A stretch of 64,000 nucleotides of DNA, taken from assembly GCF_030272615.1 (NCBI RefSeq), contig NC_081406.1, positions 472,246,400-472,310,399 on the forward strand. Direction: 5' to 3'. The translations under genes and the position numbers were made by a program. This document shows, piece after piece, positions 44,741 through 57,756 of the stretch. The notes below the pieces were generated by a model. That model was not told where the DNA came from, made no database searches, and saw only the letters and a list, made by a program, of their open reading frames with translations. Source of the DNA: Cryptomeria japonica. Lineage: Eukaryota > Streptophyta > Pinopsida > Cupressales > Cupressaceae. Position 1 is the first letter of the stretch. Every line of letters begins with the position of its first letter.

Positions 44741-46421
44741 TGTTGGACACAATGGATCACTGAGAGGGGGGTGAATCAGTGATTTAAACACTTTTTCTTC
44801 AATGGGGAGATACCGATAATATATAAAAAAAACTGAGTGCTAATTGGTGGCTCAAATAGTGCAAACTAGGTGTGTGAAAGGATTTTCTAAAGCATTAACA
44901 TAACACATGCACAAGAATGCATCACACAACACCAGTCATATGAGGAAAACCCAAAGTGGGAAAAACCTCGGTGAGAATAGCTACTGGAGATCCTCTGCTC
45001 CAATCTAGCCTCACAATGTAAAAGATCTGATTACAATTTTAGGGCACCAACCCAAGGAGCGCATACCCCTACACAATTTATAGGCTACAACCTAAAGGAG
45101 CTATAACCCCTACACTAAGAACCAACTTAGTGAAAAAAATATAAAACTCAGTTATACAAATGAAATCACTGTTGCAAATGAAGTTTTGCAACCTTACAAT
45201 ATTCTGCTCTGCCAGTTTCAACATTACTGATCTGTGTTTCCTCTACACACACTGCAATCTTTTCTTTGCTACTGATTCCAACTTATCTTAGCCTCCTCTC
45301 ACAATATCTTCACAATTCAACTCACACCTGATCACTCTTTATCAAGTACAACTTTTGTTGGTTTGTCACCTCTGTGTTCTATGCTCACTCCACCAGTTTG
45401 TTCCTTACACTAGTTTACCCTACTTCTCCTTATCGGTACTCATAAACACTTCAAGTATTTATCTCTTCGATTCTTAGATAATAATTTCGCACTTGCCTTC
45501 ACTCTACAGCAACAACAATCACAGTCTCAAGTCATCATATTTAATCTTGAGCTTTCCCACCAAGAATCAATTCAAAACTAAGGGCAGTTAGGGTTTCCTT
45601 CTCTCGACCAAATCTACATCCGATATGATCTGATCCATCTTGGATCGATCACCTACATTGGAGGAATGCATCTGTACACGTTTTCCATCATCCAATGCAT
45701 ATTTTCTCAAGATAGAAATCCCGACCATGATTTTTGGCCTTGAAATCTGTCGACTCATTTATGACCTAGTTGTTTCCTTCTCAAGGTCCTCTTGCAGTCT
45801 GATTTCTTTGCTTTGATCCAAGAGCCAACAACTCCCTGATCTTTCTTTGTCACTATTTCTTCCTTGAGTTGCTTCAATCTGTTATCATCCCATGATTTGT
45901 GGTTGTTTCATTAATGTCAACTAACCGTTCCAGCAACCCTGTCGATAGAAACTTAATCGACCTCTGCATGCTTGCCACCTCAGCTCCACATGGTATCACA
46001 TCGGTCATATACTCAGCTCATCAACACAAGGTCGGTTTACACTTGAACATTCAAAAAACTCATACCAGCACAAGATCTTATCGGTGAGACCTTCTCCTCC
46101 TGCTAACCAGTAGTGCACACTACACTAGTAGCACATCTTTACCTCTGGTGGTTTGTGATCATTTTAACATTTTGCCTCTTCATCACAACCAGGCAGCCAT
46201 CCTTCAAACTGGTTTATGCTCTATCTGTTGTCACCCAACATGCTAACACACACATGCATTTCTCCTCATACCAGTGAGGTTACTGATAGTCTCAATACCT
46301 ACTTGTCTTCCACCATACCGATTAACAAGCGTTCATGTTAATCTTCCTTATGTTAGTTCAATCTTCTTCATACTGGTAGCCTGCAATACCGGTTGACATC
46401 AATGACAACTCAATGCAAACA
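44741..46421 (-). mobile_element. Solo LTR, 1,681 bp, inserted in Z between gag and protease
   Basis: It starts TGTTTGCATTGAG and ends TGTCCAACA on the minus strand, flanked by TCTAG at 44736-44740 and 46422-46426. Removing it and one TCTAG restores a continuous reading frame of Z. The ends resemble copia-type LTRs: GATTCACCCCCCTCTCAGTG near one end, and GAGGTTTTTCCCAC. No internal region, so recombination between two LTRs removed the rest. Orientation is inferred from those motifs. Confidence 0.85.
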
Positions 46422-46426
46422 TCTAG

Positions 46427-48235
46427 AAGCTTATGTTCATAACAAGAGTATAAGAAGAGTGTTCGTAGATGAAGGGGTGATACTGAATATATGTACCCTT
46501 AAGATGATCAAAGAATTAGGTTATTCCCAATTTCACACAGACTTAACCAAGAAAATCAACATCAAGGCCTATGATGATGAAGAATGTCCTTTTGAAGGAT
46601 TGGTCACATTACCAGTACAAATTGGACTAGTTACTACAAATATCGAATTCCAAGTGTTGGACAAAGAATTTGGATACAACATGCTATTAGGATGCCCATG
46701 AATACATGTCATGCAAGAGGTACCTTCCACATTTCATCAATGCATCAAATTCCTAGTCAATGGAGTAGAAATAATTGTGCATGGGGATCCTAACCCCTTT
46801 CAAAATTGCAATACTTTAAGATCAAGCACAAACAATCAAGTTCGAATCAATCAAGCATCACCAATTACTACACAAATGGACTCATTTACAATCATAGAAG
46901 AAGATACACCTACAAAATCTTCTTTACAAATTAAGGATGTTGGTTGTGGGGAATATTTTATCTCTAAAACATCCAAAATTAGGCAATTATCTCTTTCTCC
47001 TAGATCTTGTGGGAAACCTCATAACACTGGAATGAAACAAGATAAAGGAAAGGAGATTGTCAGATACTCAAATTCATGCTCATTCATCAGATGGAGAGAC
47101 TTGGAGAAAGAATCCCTAGAAGAAGATGTCAATCACTAGTTATATAAAGAAGAAGATGACATGACAATAGCTCGCTTACCCTTAGATCATTATGGAAATA
47201 ATTTTAAAATGCTACATAAACATGGGTATGATGGTATCATGAGCTTGGGACTACAACAACAAGGAAGAATATAACATGTTTTACCTTAGGAGAACCTAGA
47301 GAATCAAGAGTTAGGGTATAAACATGTTACAAAGATAACAAAGGCAAGACAACAAACACTGGACATACTGAATAAGCCAAGACTAGAATCAGAGTATATA
47401 GCTCAAAATCAGTTATCAACATGGGTACTTTCTCCTTTGTCTCATAGAAGCAAGAAAGCAACAACATATCCTAGTAAAAAATTAGATGGTGAAGATCTTA
47501 GATGTCTTCTACAAGAAACTAATGTGACATCACCTGACAACATGGTACCTAAAATAGTTTCACAAGAAAATCTGGTAACAAAAACTGGATCACCACCTAC
47601 AAATGCACCTAATCCTTGGATTCTGTCAATACTTTTACCAAGGGAAACAAACTTAGCCCCACTTAATGAGTCAAATGAAGAAATACTACAACATCTTATA
47701 CTAGGATTAAGAAGGGTATCCACCACACAAAGGAGATCCACAAGTCAGCAACAAATTTTGTTACAAGAACAAGATGAGATAAGTGGCACAATCTTAGACA
47801 GTGGAACATATATAGAAAGTGTGACAAACACTCGTGAATATGAGTTTCTATCTATTCAAGATAGTAGCCCACAGATGATAGACACGGCATATGAAAATTA
47901 ACCACTCATTGATGATGACACTATCTATGAAGATGTTCAGAACAACCAGATTTGCATGGTGTTAGACACTTCTCTAGAAGATGAAAACAAAGATTTACCC
48001 CTTGTAAATTCACATCTAATTGACTGTGGGAAAGAGGACTCACCAAATTTGGACTGGTTCAAGAATGATGAAGCTATTGTAGAATTACTCGGTGTTAGAG
48101 AAGGGTTTCCCTATGGGGATCATAAGGAAAGATTTGTAATAGACTTGGATAGAACAACATACTTTGGTGAGGTTGAGTCATCCTCAAATCTAGATGAATC
48201 AGTAGAGGCAGAAACAATGAGTAGAGGAAGGCTAG
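46427..48235 (+). pseudogene. Protease and linker of Z, broken
   Basis: The frame has RRVFVDEGVILNICTLKMI (46453-46510), the retropepsin active-site region, where plant Tat elements usually have VDDGSSLN; here DEG. GYNMLLGCP near 46680 matches the ILLGRPW end motif, with a stop (TGA) at 46699 replacing Trp. A linker with many polar residues runs to 48235 in frames 46711-47139, 47437-47901 and 47956-48540. I see no other domain in the linker. Confidence 0.65.
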
Positions 48236-49740
48236 ATGATCTTCCCATTGAAAGAGAACAATCAATACTCCTTATGGAGGAAAAAGAAGAAGTCAACATT
48301 GGAGATTCAAAAAATATCCATCAACTTCATCTTCTTATTCAAGCAAAGATCCATCAACTTTGCATGGTCTTATGCAGATATGCCAGGATTGGATCCCGAG
48401 TTGGTATTGCATCACTTACCTCTCTTACCAGGAGTAAAGCCATACAAGAAAAAGTTGACAAAAATGCATCCTCATATAGCCTTACTAGTCAAGATCAAAA
48501 TACAGAAACTATTAGATGTAGGTTTCATCAGACCTATTGATTATGTAGAATAGATTTCCAATTTATTCATAGTGACTAAAAATTATGGGGGCATCCAAAT
48601 CTGTATAGATTTCAGAGATCTTAACAAGGCTTGTCCTAAAGATAATTTCCTACTCCCAAATATCGACATAATAGTAGATCTTACAATAGGGAATGAAACA
48701 CTATCACTTATGGACGGTTTTTCTAGTTACAATCAAATCAGAATAGCACCAGAAGACCAAGCTAAAACAACATTCACCTATCCTTGGGCTACCTACTATT
48801 GGAATGTGATACCCTCTAGTCTCAAAATGCAGGAGTAATATATCAAAGAGCTATGACCACATTGTTTCATGGTATGATACATGATTTCATGAAAGACTAT
48901 GTCGATGATATCCTAGCAAAATCACAAACCATGACAAATCATTTAGAGGTCTTGGAAAAAATATTTGACAGATTGGAACAATACAAGGTAAGGTTAAATC
49001 CAAAGAAGTGTGTGTTTGGTGTAACAACTGGAAATTTGTTAGGCTTCATAGTATCAAATAGAGGAATAGAGGTAGATCTTGCAAAGGTGAAAGCAATCTT
49101 AGAAATGCCAACACCAACAACACTTAAACAACTCAGAAGTCTACAAGGTCGACTTCAATCCATCAGGCACTTCATAGCACAGTTGGTAGATAAGTGCCAC
49201 CCATTTCAACACCTTTTAAAGAAAGGTGTTACATTCAAATGGTCAGAATAATGCCAAGAGGCATTTTGAGATTTGAAAGACTATCTATTGACTATAATAG
49301 TTTTGATACCACTAGTCCATGGAAGACTATTACTCTTGTATATATCAGCCACCAACTCAGCTTTGGGTTCTCTTTTAGCACATCATGATGATCAAGGGAA
49401 GGAATGAGCAGTCTAGTACATTAGTGGAACCCTTGTAGGTTATGAATTGAATTACACTACTATTGAGCGTGCATGCCTAGCAGTGGTCTTTGCCTCCCAA
49501 AAGTTAAGACACTACATGATTTGTCACAAGATCCATCTCATTGCAAAATTCGATCCACTCAAGTACCTTTTAAGAAGATTTGCACTAACTGGAAGGTTGG
49601 CCAAATGGGTAATGATCCTCAGTGAATTCAACATTGAATATATTGATAGGAAAGCCATCAAAGGACAAATTATTGCAGACCAACTGGTAGAAGCACCAAT
49701 GATAGACCACCATCCTATGTTGATAGACTTTCTAGATGAG
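48236..49740 (+). pseudogene. Reverse transcriptase and RNase H of Z, broken
   Basis: RT motifs: FAWSYADMPGLD (48357), LLDVGFIRP (48511), GGIQICIDFRDLNKACPKDN (48586), LSLMDGFSSYNQI (48703), catalytic YVDD at 48898 (intact), LNPKKCVFGV (48994) and LRSLQGRLQSIRHFI (49132). RNase H follows from about 49260 with ELNYTTIERACLAVVFASQK at 49447 and RLAKW. The frames shift near 48490, 48838 and 49255, and a Trp codon is TAG at 48551. Function: reverse transcription. Confidence 0.85.
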
Positions 49741-50115
49741 TATGTCTTTACAGTCACAGTATCCAACGAGTGGAAATTATTCTTTGATGGATCACATACA
49801 AACCATGGAGCAGGAGCAGGAATTCTTTTTATCACACCTCAAGATGACTCTATTCCCAAGTCATTCAGGATAAGCTTCACATGCACAAACGACATAGTCG
49901 AGTATGAAGCCTTGGTCATAGGACTCTAGACATTAGTGGAATGGAAAATAAGACCTAAAAGTATATGGTGACTCTCAGCTCATTATAAATCAAGTAAATG
50001 ATGATTATGAAACCAAAGATGATAATCTGACACCTTACAAATAGTTAGTAGAGGAACTAAATCATATTTCACCAACATCACATTCGATCAAATCCCTAGA
50101 GTACAGAACTGAGCT
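49741..50115 (+). pseudogene. Second RNase H (Tat type) of Z, broken
   Basis: WKLFFDGSHTNHGAGAG (from 49771) holds the first Asp, followed by TNDIVEYEALVIGL with the Glu, before a stop at 49927. The later Asp region (GDSQ-like) is in another frame near 49965. It lies after the RNase H of the RT and before integrase, the usual place in Tat elements and opposite to the giant element. Confidence 0.75.
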
Positions 50116-51522
50116 GTGGATGCAATGGCAACCATGGGATCTCTCCTTGACATGCCAAACAATGGAACTCAGTTTGAGTTCGTAGTGGAACAATTGATGG
50201 TACCATCATATGAAATACCAATTTCAAAATATGTTTGTGCAATAGTAGGATCTGAATCTCCTTGGTATCAAGAGATATATGCATGTTTAAATGATCAATA
50301 TATACCACCTAACCTTTCATCCAATCAAAGAAAGACTTTCATAATACTTGCATCTAGATACATACTCATTGCATATACACTGTATAGAAGAAGCTTGGAT
50401 ACAATTCTACTTAGATGTCTCAATACCGAGGAAGCACAACTAGCTCTACAAGAAGTTCATGATGGCATTTGTGGTGCCTATGTCAATGACTCATCTCTAG
50501 CTAAAAAAACTATTGAGAATAGGCTATTACTGGGTGACAATGGAGAAAGATTCATAGAGATATGTGCAAAGATATAGACAATGTCAGATCCATGGAGACC
50601 TAATCCATTAACCAGCACAAGATCTTCAACCAATAACATCACCATGGACATTCTCAAAATGGGGAATTGATTTAGTAGGTAAAATCAACCCTACTTCATC
50701 TAATGGACACAAGTTCATTCTCATTGCCACAAAATATTTCACTAAATGGGTTGAGGTAGTCCCTATGACCTATACTACAGGCAAGCAAATAGCTAAGTTT
50801 ATTTTGAACTACATAATTTGTCGATATGAAATACCAATGAGCATTGTAATGGATAATGGTAGACCTTTCAAAAATGATGAAGTGGAAGAACTTTGTGAAC
50901 AATTCCATATTCAACAACACTTTGCAACTCCATATTATCCTTAGAGCAATGGTTAGGTAGAGGCAACAAATAAAACAATCCTTAAAATTCTGAAAAAGGT
51001 TGTCAATGAAGCAAGTCGATATTGGCACACACATCTCAATCCTACTATATGGGCTTATAGAATAGGTGTACACACAACAATAGGTGCCACAGCGTACTCT
51101 TTGGTATATGGTACAAAAGCCATTTTTTCCTGTTGAAGTAGAATTACCATCACTGAGGATCTCTCTAAAGAATATCATATTTGATGAAGATCACAAAGTT
51201 GCAAGGTTGCAAGAGTTGAAACTCTTGGATGAAATAAGATAAATTGTCTTGAATCACTTACAAGGTTATCAGAATATAATGCATAGAAGATACAATAACA
51301 GAGTGAGACCACGTCACTTTGAAGTAGGATACCTTGTCTTAAAGGAAAACTAGAGGAACTTAGTGGAGCGAGAAAAGCCAAGAAATTTTAAAGCAAATTG
51401 GCAAAGCTCTTTTGTCGTAACACGAGTAGTTGGAAACGATGCTTATCATTTAACAACAATGGAGGGTAATCCACTCCCTGAACCCATGAACAACATGCAC
51501 TTAAAAAAATATTACATCTAAG
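50116..51522 (+). pseudogene. Integrase of Z, broken
   Basis: Zinc-binding motif: LQEVHDGICGAY (His then Cys near 50460; the second His of the HHCC set is Tyr here), then CQIHGDLIH near 50580 in a shifted frame. The core has KWGIDLVGKINP (about 50660), SIVMDNGRPFKND (about 50845) and YYP-stop-SNG-stop-VEATNKT (about 50935), giving D, D, E. Both stops replace Gln (TAG for CAG). The C-terminal part ends near 51520 with YHLTTMEGNPLPEPMN then NMHLKKYYI, the usual pol end. Confidence 0.8.
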
Positions 51523-54395
51523 GGATGGGCTCATTTAATTTTTTAGTACTGCATTTGCATATTTCTTTACTACATTGTATCACATATCTGCATTTCAAAT
51601 TGTACAACATATAGCTACATATCATTATTTCTTTACATATAGTTGCATCAATAAAGCAAGGAGATTGTCTAAGTCATTCACCTATCTACATTGAAGAGAG
51701 AGAAGGTGGTCTCATTTCCTAGATACTTGTTGAATCTTTTAGGAGGTCTTCAATCATTCATCTTCAATGTCATCTTGTGATTGAGCTTTATCCATGGTTG
51801 AGTAGAGGTTTCAGTGTTAAGCCTTGTTACCCAAAATCTATCAATTTCTATATCTCAAACATTAATCAATAGCTCTAAGTCATTACAGATACCTAATTGG
51901 TCATGTGGCTAGTGAAAAATCCAAAATTCTACTTTAGCACCGTTGTAATTGTCATACCCAAGTGGGTTTTAGTGCTTACAAGTCAAGGCAAGAAAATTAA
52001 AAATTAAAAAAATAAAGAAAAGTTATGCCAAATATCCATCTCAGGGAAAAATAGCATAGATATATAACTAAAATATCATGCAAAATGTGCAATAAAATCT
52101 TGAATAAGACAACATGAAAATAACTCCATCAAGGCTATGAATGCCTACTGGCAATGGAGAAATATTTGAGAGATTACGATGTATAACCTCATCAAAGTCC
52201 TAAAAGCTTGGTGGCAACGAGGCTCTATCCAGGTTGCTTTTGAAGTCAAAATAACACATGTAGCTAGCCACATAGTATTCCAAGGGTCTATAATGGTTAT
52301 AAGAATCAGAATAAACTCAAATGCACACACATGGGCAAAAGAAGTTTTTCGTGCCTCCATTCATAAATCTTGGTTACATAGTGTGTTAAGATTGGATGAT
52401 CTAAAGTCTTCTAGGAATGGATTGAGCTCCTATCTCTGAAACATTTCATACCTTTTATTCAATGAGTGCATTTCAAAATGAAAGACACACACAATCATCC
52501 TTGTTCAAATAGGAATTGCATATTTATCTTGCATACTACATTAGCATAACTCATATCAAAAACTCATTGTCTCCATATACATCGCCTTGATCATCATGTC
52601 ATCATAGGTCTGCATACCTGTGGGCATAACTGAAAAAATCTTAAAAATCTAAAAAAGTCCTTAAAAAATCAATAAAAATCATCCATATATGATCCTAAAA
52701 AATCAATCAAAACATTCAGATAAAGTCTTAAAAAAATCCAAAAACATTTGCAAAACACAAAAAAATTTAAAATCATAAAAAAATCATTAGAAAACCCTAA
52801 AAATCAAAAAAAGATCTTGAACAAATACCAAAAACAATCAAAATACCACAAAAAAATCAAACCAAGAAATTCAAATATGATACACAAAAACCCTAAACAT
52901 CGTAAAACTCAAAAACAAACAAAAAATTGAAAAACAATCAAAAACTTGCAACAAAATGTCTCGTGAGAAACAAACACCCTAGCAAATATCTAGCAAACAC
53001 TTCACATGAAATTCAATAAAGGATATAACTATCTTATCAAACATCTACAACCAACCTGATCAAGTCTTATCAATCATCAATATCCATATCAATGTGATCA
53101 TTATATTGTCTTAAACAGAAGATGATACACTCAAAACCAAACAAATCAGTCTTAAATGGGGCCCACAAATTTCTGAAACAAGACATTATCAATCATCACA
53201 TCAAACAAATCAAAGAAAAGGCACAATCGATCTAGCTGCTAAGTTTTGTCTAATTTGGTTTTATCTTTGATCAATTGGTGAATATCACATTTCTATGCTA
53301 CTCAAGGGTGTCCAAAAGTGACTAGAGGAGCCATGATGGGCATGATCCTTTACTTTGTTTGTTGTTTTATGGTGTGAACCAATGAAGTTATGGGGCAATT
53401 TCTCTAGTGGGTGTTCGTGATAGGAGCATTTAGCCTATGAATGCCACACATACCTCGACCCCTAGCATAATTCCTAGAATGGAGGGTTCATTCCTTGTCT
53501 GCTACATGTTTGTTTCTTGCAATGAGATATCTATACATCCTGGTTCCTTATACCTTGGTGTACTATGCTTCATTGTTACATAATAAGGCTCAATGATGAT
53601 AATGTATTGCACTGCTAATAAAGGCAAAGAAGAGTACTCATTACTATCATATCATTTCATTTTGTCTATCAAGCTAACATAGTTGAATCATCATCTTTAA
53701 CCTATCTCTTCATCATCTTTTCCAAATCTATTTTTCTTACTAACAATTCTTCTAAACCAAGAGGCACAATCAAGAGACACTACAAATAAAGGAAAAGAAG
53801 AGTACTCATTACTATCATATCATATAAATTTGTCTATCAAGTTAACACAGTTGATTCCTCATCTTTAACCTGTCTCTTCATCATCTTTTCCAAATCTATC
53901 TTTCTTACTAACAATTCTTCTAAACCAAGAGGCACAATCAACAATGTATTCAAGCATTACAACATTCATATAGGTTGCATATCATTTTAAGTTCATTTTC
54001 TATTAGTTAGATTGCATTATCATTAAAATAAGAGATTCGATGGCATTATCACTTAGCTTAAATGCATCTTCACTTAGATTTCATTACATTAGAATTAATA
54101 TCATATCATGTAAAATTCATTTTAGATTCATTATCATATTAATCTTTATAAAATCATTAGTTGCACAATCATATCATCATATTACATAAAACACAATGTA
54201 CTAGAATCATAAAATGCATCACACACATAACACATCAAATAGACACATCATAGAAATAACACAAGGCATGTACAATGCCACCAAAATTCATATCATATAT
54301 ATCTCAAAAAGTGTTAGAATACATCATATCAAGTACAAGATAGAGTGTTTCAACCGGCACTACCCATATCCCCAAGTGGATCTTGTCTGCTAGAT
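51523..54395. other. Spacer of Z between integrase and antisense PMD gene
   Basis: No gene recognised. 52620-52950 is A-rich, with many AAAAATC-type words. A 168-bp tandem duplication lies at 53617-53943. Confidence 0.6.
53617..53943. repeat. Tandem duplication, period about 168 bp
   Basis: Unit 1 starts at 53617 (AATAAAGGCAAAGAAGAG), unit 2 at 53785. Both end in AACCAAGAGGCACAATCAA. They differ at a few bases and by one small indel. Confidence 0.8.
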
Positions 54396-56838
54396 TCTAC
54401 CCCAGGATGCCCCGATGATGCCCTAGGAGGAACCATCATGCCTCCATTTCTTGTCTGTCGACTCGTGTCTCTGCTAGATCCACTTTGAGATCTATAGGCT
54501 TGATAGCTAGGCTCCCTTTGATCCTCATGAATGACTCTCTCATATGTCTATCTATAATATATAGCCTCCTGAGCAGCAGTGAAAAATCTGTCTGACTATC
54601 TTCGCACATCAGTTTGTGGGCCAAACAACTGATCATAAGCATCCATGAACACCTGTTCCCTCTATACCTCATCATCTTTCTCTCATTGGAGACAATATTT
54701 ATCAACAATATCCCTATTCCTCTCTCTCTCAGTCTGATCTCTCTCTGCCTCTAAAGAACCATACACTCTATGGAAGTGCTCTCTATCATCCATTTGTTAT
54801 TGTTGCAATGTGACAACAAGATCCTCCAAGCTTCTAATCCAATCTCTCGGAACCTGCTCATCCTCACCCTCCGCGTCGCCACCTCCCTATGCGGTTGGTG
54901 CATCTCCAACCTGGGGCATCTCAATGTCCTGCCTGCCATCATCCCCACTATCACTCCCTCTGCTACTAGATGATCTTATCTCAAAATCATCACTCTCACT
55001 CTCATCCTGATCAAAGTTTCTCATAGACTCGGTGTCTCCACCAAGAACTACATCACCCTTGCTACTCTCTTACTCTACCTCTGTTGTTGCTATTGCCACA
55101 ATCAATCCAATCTAACCACCACCTCATCCTCCCCCTATCTTGGCCTCCACCATCTCTCCCTCTGCCTATCCCTCTCCCTCCCTACGCCCTCCTATGTCGA
55201 ATCTACTGAGAAGAGATAGGAATAATAAGATCCGTCAATGGTACTGGTATATGATTTACCCACCAAGCATCATACTACAGTGTAGGACTAGGATGTGTAA
55301 CCCCTGTAGACCAACCCCATTGTAATGGCTGAAGAGAATCAAACTCTACAATAGCAACCTGAGGCTATAAACAAGCCCCCCAATCCCTTATCTCTCATGT
55401 AATCCGAGCAAAGTAAGCTATCACATTTGGCACACCTTGTACCTCCCAAAACTGACACAGTACCCCGCCAGGAAGACGGATGCCAATAACCCTATTCCTA
55501 CCAACATCTCGACCAATGAGATAACGTTGTTGTTTACAATAAGGTAAATATTGTGCATCATCAGGCCAACCATGACAATCAAGATACAATCTCCAAGAGA
55601 AATACTATAATATATCAATCTGATGTCTCCTGTAAAGGGTTTTCCTTGATGCCCTATGTCTAATGCTAGCTGTATATCCATAGGCATATGGCTACTCATC
55701 AGCAAGATCAACATAAACAATCAGATGAAAGATAGCCATATACTCCCAAGCCCATACCTGGAGAAAAGTGATGTCACAACCAATAGATTTATGCTCTAAA
55801 TATACAATACCATGCATCTGATGGCCCCAAGAAAAAACATGTCTGTCAATAATCATGTCTCGGATGACTCTACCCCATCCGATAGGGAAGCCATGTGCCT
55901 AACGATCAAGAATAAGTAAGCCAATAACAACAAAGCACAAAACAACAGTAAGGTCATCATAATCAAGATCATCCCATGGGATCTCATATCAACCCCGCAT
56001 AGATAAATCCTCCTCTGAGCACTCGAACAAATCACACAGTCTAACAACACCATCATCACGATCGAATGTAACTTGGGTGCCATGAATGGGAATATGCATA
56101 ATGCACCACACATCCTCCAGTGTGACCGATGCCTCACCAATAGGTAAGTGGAACAAACAAGTCTCGAAATGTCATCGCTCGACTAAAGAAGTGATCATGG
56201 CCCTATTGGTTGTAACCTCTAGCAAGTGCAATATGTGATATAAACCTAAATGTCTGATCAAAGCAATCTCCTAATTGATAAGCTCATAGCGACGCTCGAG
56301 ACCATTTGGCCTCATTTGCCTACCAGCCAGGACAGGGTAATGTGCCTACAAGATGAAACACATAAAAATATCAAATACTATATTAGCGTGACAAATATCA
56401 ACTCATAAATTTAGGAAAAATCACAAAAACATCAATTGCAAATCAGATACAATAAAGACAGTCAATTGTGAACTGTTTAGGTCAAATGCAAACCATTAAA
56501 ATCAATTGCGCATCACTATAGTCAATTGTGCATCAATAAAAGAATATGCAAATTACTAAATACAAATGTGTATCATTAAACACATTTGCAAGGCAAATAG
56601 TCAATTGTGACTTACTAAAAGCAATTGCACATAAATGTAATCAATTGCGAACAAATCGACATGCAATTGCACATTGAATAAAAATTGTTGTTATAACAAA
56701 AATGTGATTTTTTTTGAAAAAACAAGCAAAAATGAGCAAAATTTTCGGAAAACTTACCGGGCCTCCAGTGTCGGGCGATCTCTGATATGAACGCACTTGA
56801 TCAGACAAGTACAATCTCGCTCTATGGCTCGCCATCAC
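54396..56838 (-). pseudogene. Plant-mobile-domain (PMD) protein gene of Z, antisense to the element, broken
   Basis: Exon 1 (56838-56758, 27 codons, MASHRARLYLSDQV...) ends in a consensus GTAAGT donor. A 412-base intron ends TTGTAG at 56346. Exon 2 runs to about 54396 and contains the PMD (MITSLVERxHFETCLFHLP; EDVWCIMHIPIHGTQV; FPIGWGRVIRDMIIDRHV; RLYLDCHGWPDDAQYL), then an acidic Gly/Asp-rich linker and a charged coil with VFMDAYDQLFGPQTDV. The W gene at 59401-61650 is a homologue with the same exon plan. Its promoter abuts the element's polypurine tract. Several stops and shifts make it dead. PMD is known both in host MAIN-type genes and in gypsy and Mutator-like transposons. Confidence 0.8.
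56461..56680. repeat. Eleven-unit 20-bp array in the Z PMD intron
   Basis: Units at 56461, 56481, 56501, 56521, 56541, 56561, 56581, 56600, 56620, 56640 and 56660; consensus close to AAATCAATTGCGCATCACTA. In the gene's sense it reads ATGCGCAATTGAT, the same core as the Z leader arrays. Confidence 0.9.
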
Positions 56839-56925
56839 ACTCCAAAGTCACAGAAAAGCATTGAAATCAAGAAGAGCTCCACAAAATCAAATTAATGCAA
56901 ATGACCATATGAAAGGGCAAATTCA

Positions 56926-56935
56926 CTATTTATAG
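56926..56935 (-). promoter_or_regulatory. TATA box of the Z PMD gene
   Basis: CTATAAATAG on the minus strand lies 88 bases before the ATG at 56838. The identical site occurs in the W gene (59300-59309). Confidence 0.7.
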
Positions 56936-57195
56936 CTCATAATTAGGGTTTTTACCACTCTAATGACCGTGGTCCCCCTAAACTTCAACGCACTTGTAGC
57001 ATAGTCAAACGCACTCGAAATAACATGAAACTTCACACGGTTTCTCACTACCACGATATCAAAAAAAATGGTCTCAGTTTCATAAATTTTTGACCACTTT
57101 TTTCGAGGGGGCATATTTACACTATAAGCCCCACCGGGGCATACTGGGGCATAAATGTTCATTTTATTTGAAACAACGTCATCTCAACACTGTGT

Positions 57196-57209
57196 CAAAG
57201 AGGGGCAAA
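57196..57209 (+). other. Polypurine tract of Z
   Basis: CAAAGAGGGGCAAA ends directly at the 3' LTR start (TGTAGACAC, 57210). Confidence 0.8.
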
Positions 57210-57756
57210 TGTAGACACTAAAATATGTCTTTTTCATCATCACTAATTATTCATCCTAATTAAGTAATTCTTTAATTATTTAATTAAGTTGATTAATTAT
57301 TTTCAACTGACCTAATCATCACATTCAATATTTCTAATTATTGAATTTCTATTCATTAATTAATTAATCATTTACCAGCTTTCTCAAATATTAATTAAAT
57401 ATTAATTATTTAATTAAATACAATTAATTTCCTTAATTAAATAATCTTTATTATTTAATTAATTCTATTTCTAAATAATTTTATTTAAACTATTTAATTA
57501 ATTAACTTATTCCTCCAATTTCCCCAAATTCGAATTTCAAATAATTCCATCTAATTTTATTTCTCTCAAATTCACAATTCCCCAAATGTGGATTTCAATT
57601 AATTTCATCTAATTCCAAATCATCAAATTCACATTTCACAAAATTTGAATTTCAATAAATTTCATGTGCATTTCAGCATTCAAAATTCCAAATTCAAACC
57701 CAAATTGAAAATGAAAATCAAATTCAACTTCAAAATCCTACAACACATGTTGAAAT
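57210..57756 (+). repeat. 3' LTR of Z, first 547 bp
   Basis: It matches the 5' LTR (38602-39053) until ACATGTTGAAAT, then the W LTR begins. The rest should lie right of the window after GAAAT. Confidence 0.8.

Larger units (their letters stand above)
38602..57756 (+). mobile_element. Element Z: Ty3/gypsy Tat-type retrotransposon with antisense PMD gene
   Basis: Plus-strand order: 5' LTR (38602-39625), PBS (39627), leader with two 20-22-bp arrays, gag, protease, RT, RNase H, second RNase H, integrase, a long spacer, the antisense PMD gene (56838-54396), a polypurine tract (57196-57209) and the start of the 3' LTR (57210-57756). W interrupts the 3' LTR, so its end lies right of the window. Dual RNase H and an antisense extra ORF are features of the Tat group. 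The insertion site is X's PMD gene. The 5' LTR starts TA instead of TG. Confidence 0.85.

Noticed and set aside
52790-52900. Telomere-like AAACCCTAAA words
   Set aside because: Isolated words in A-rich DNA, not in tandem.
52748-52930. 60-codon Lys/Asn-rich frame
   Set aside because: It comes from A-rich simple sequence without conservation.
54770-55010. Plus-strand frames over the PMD tail
   Set aside because: They are shadows of the minus-strand acidic and coiled-coil coding region.
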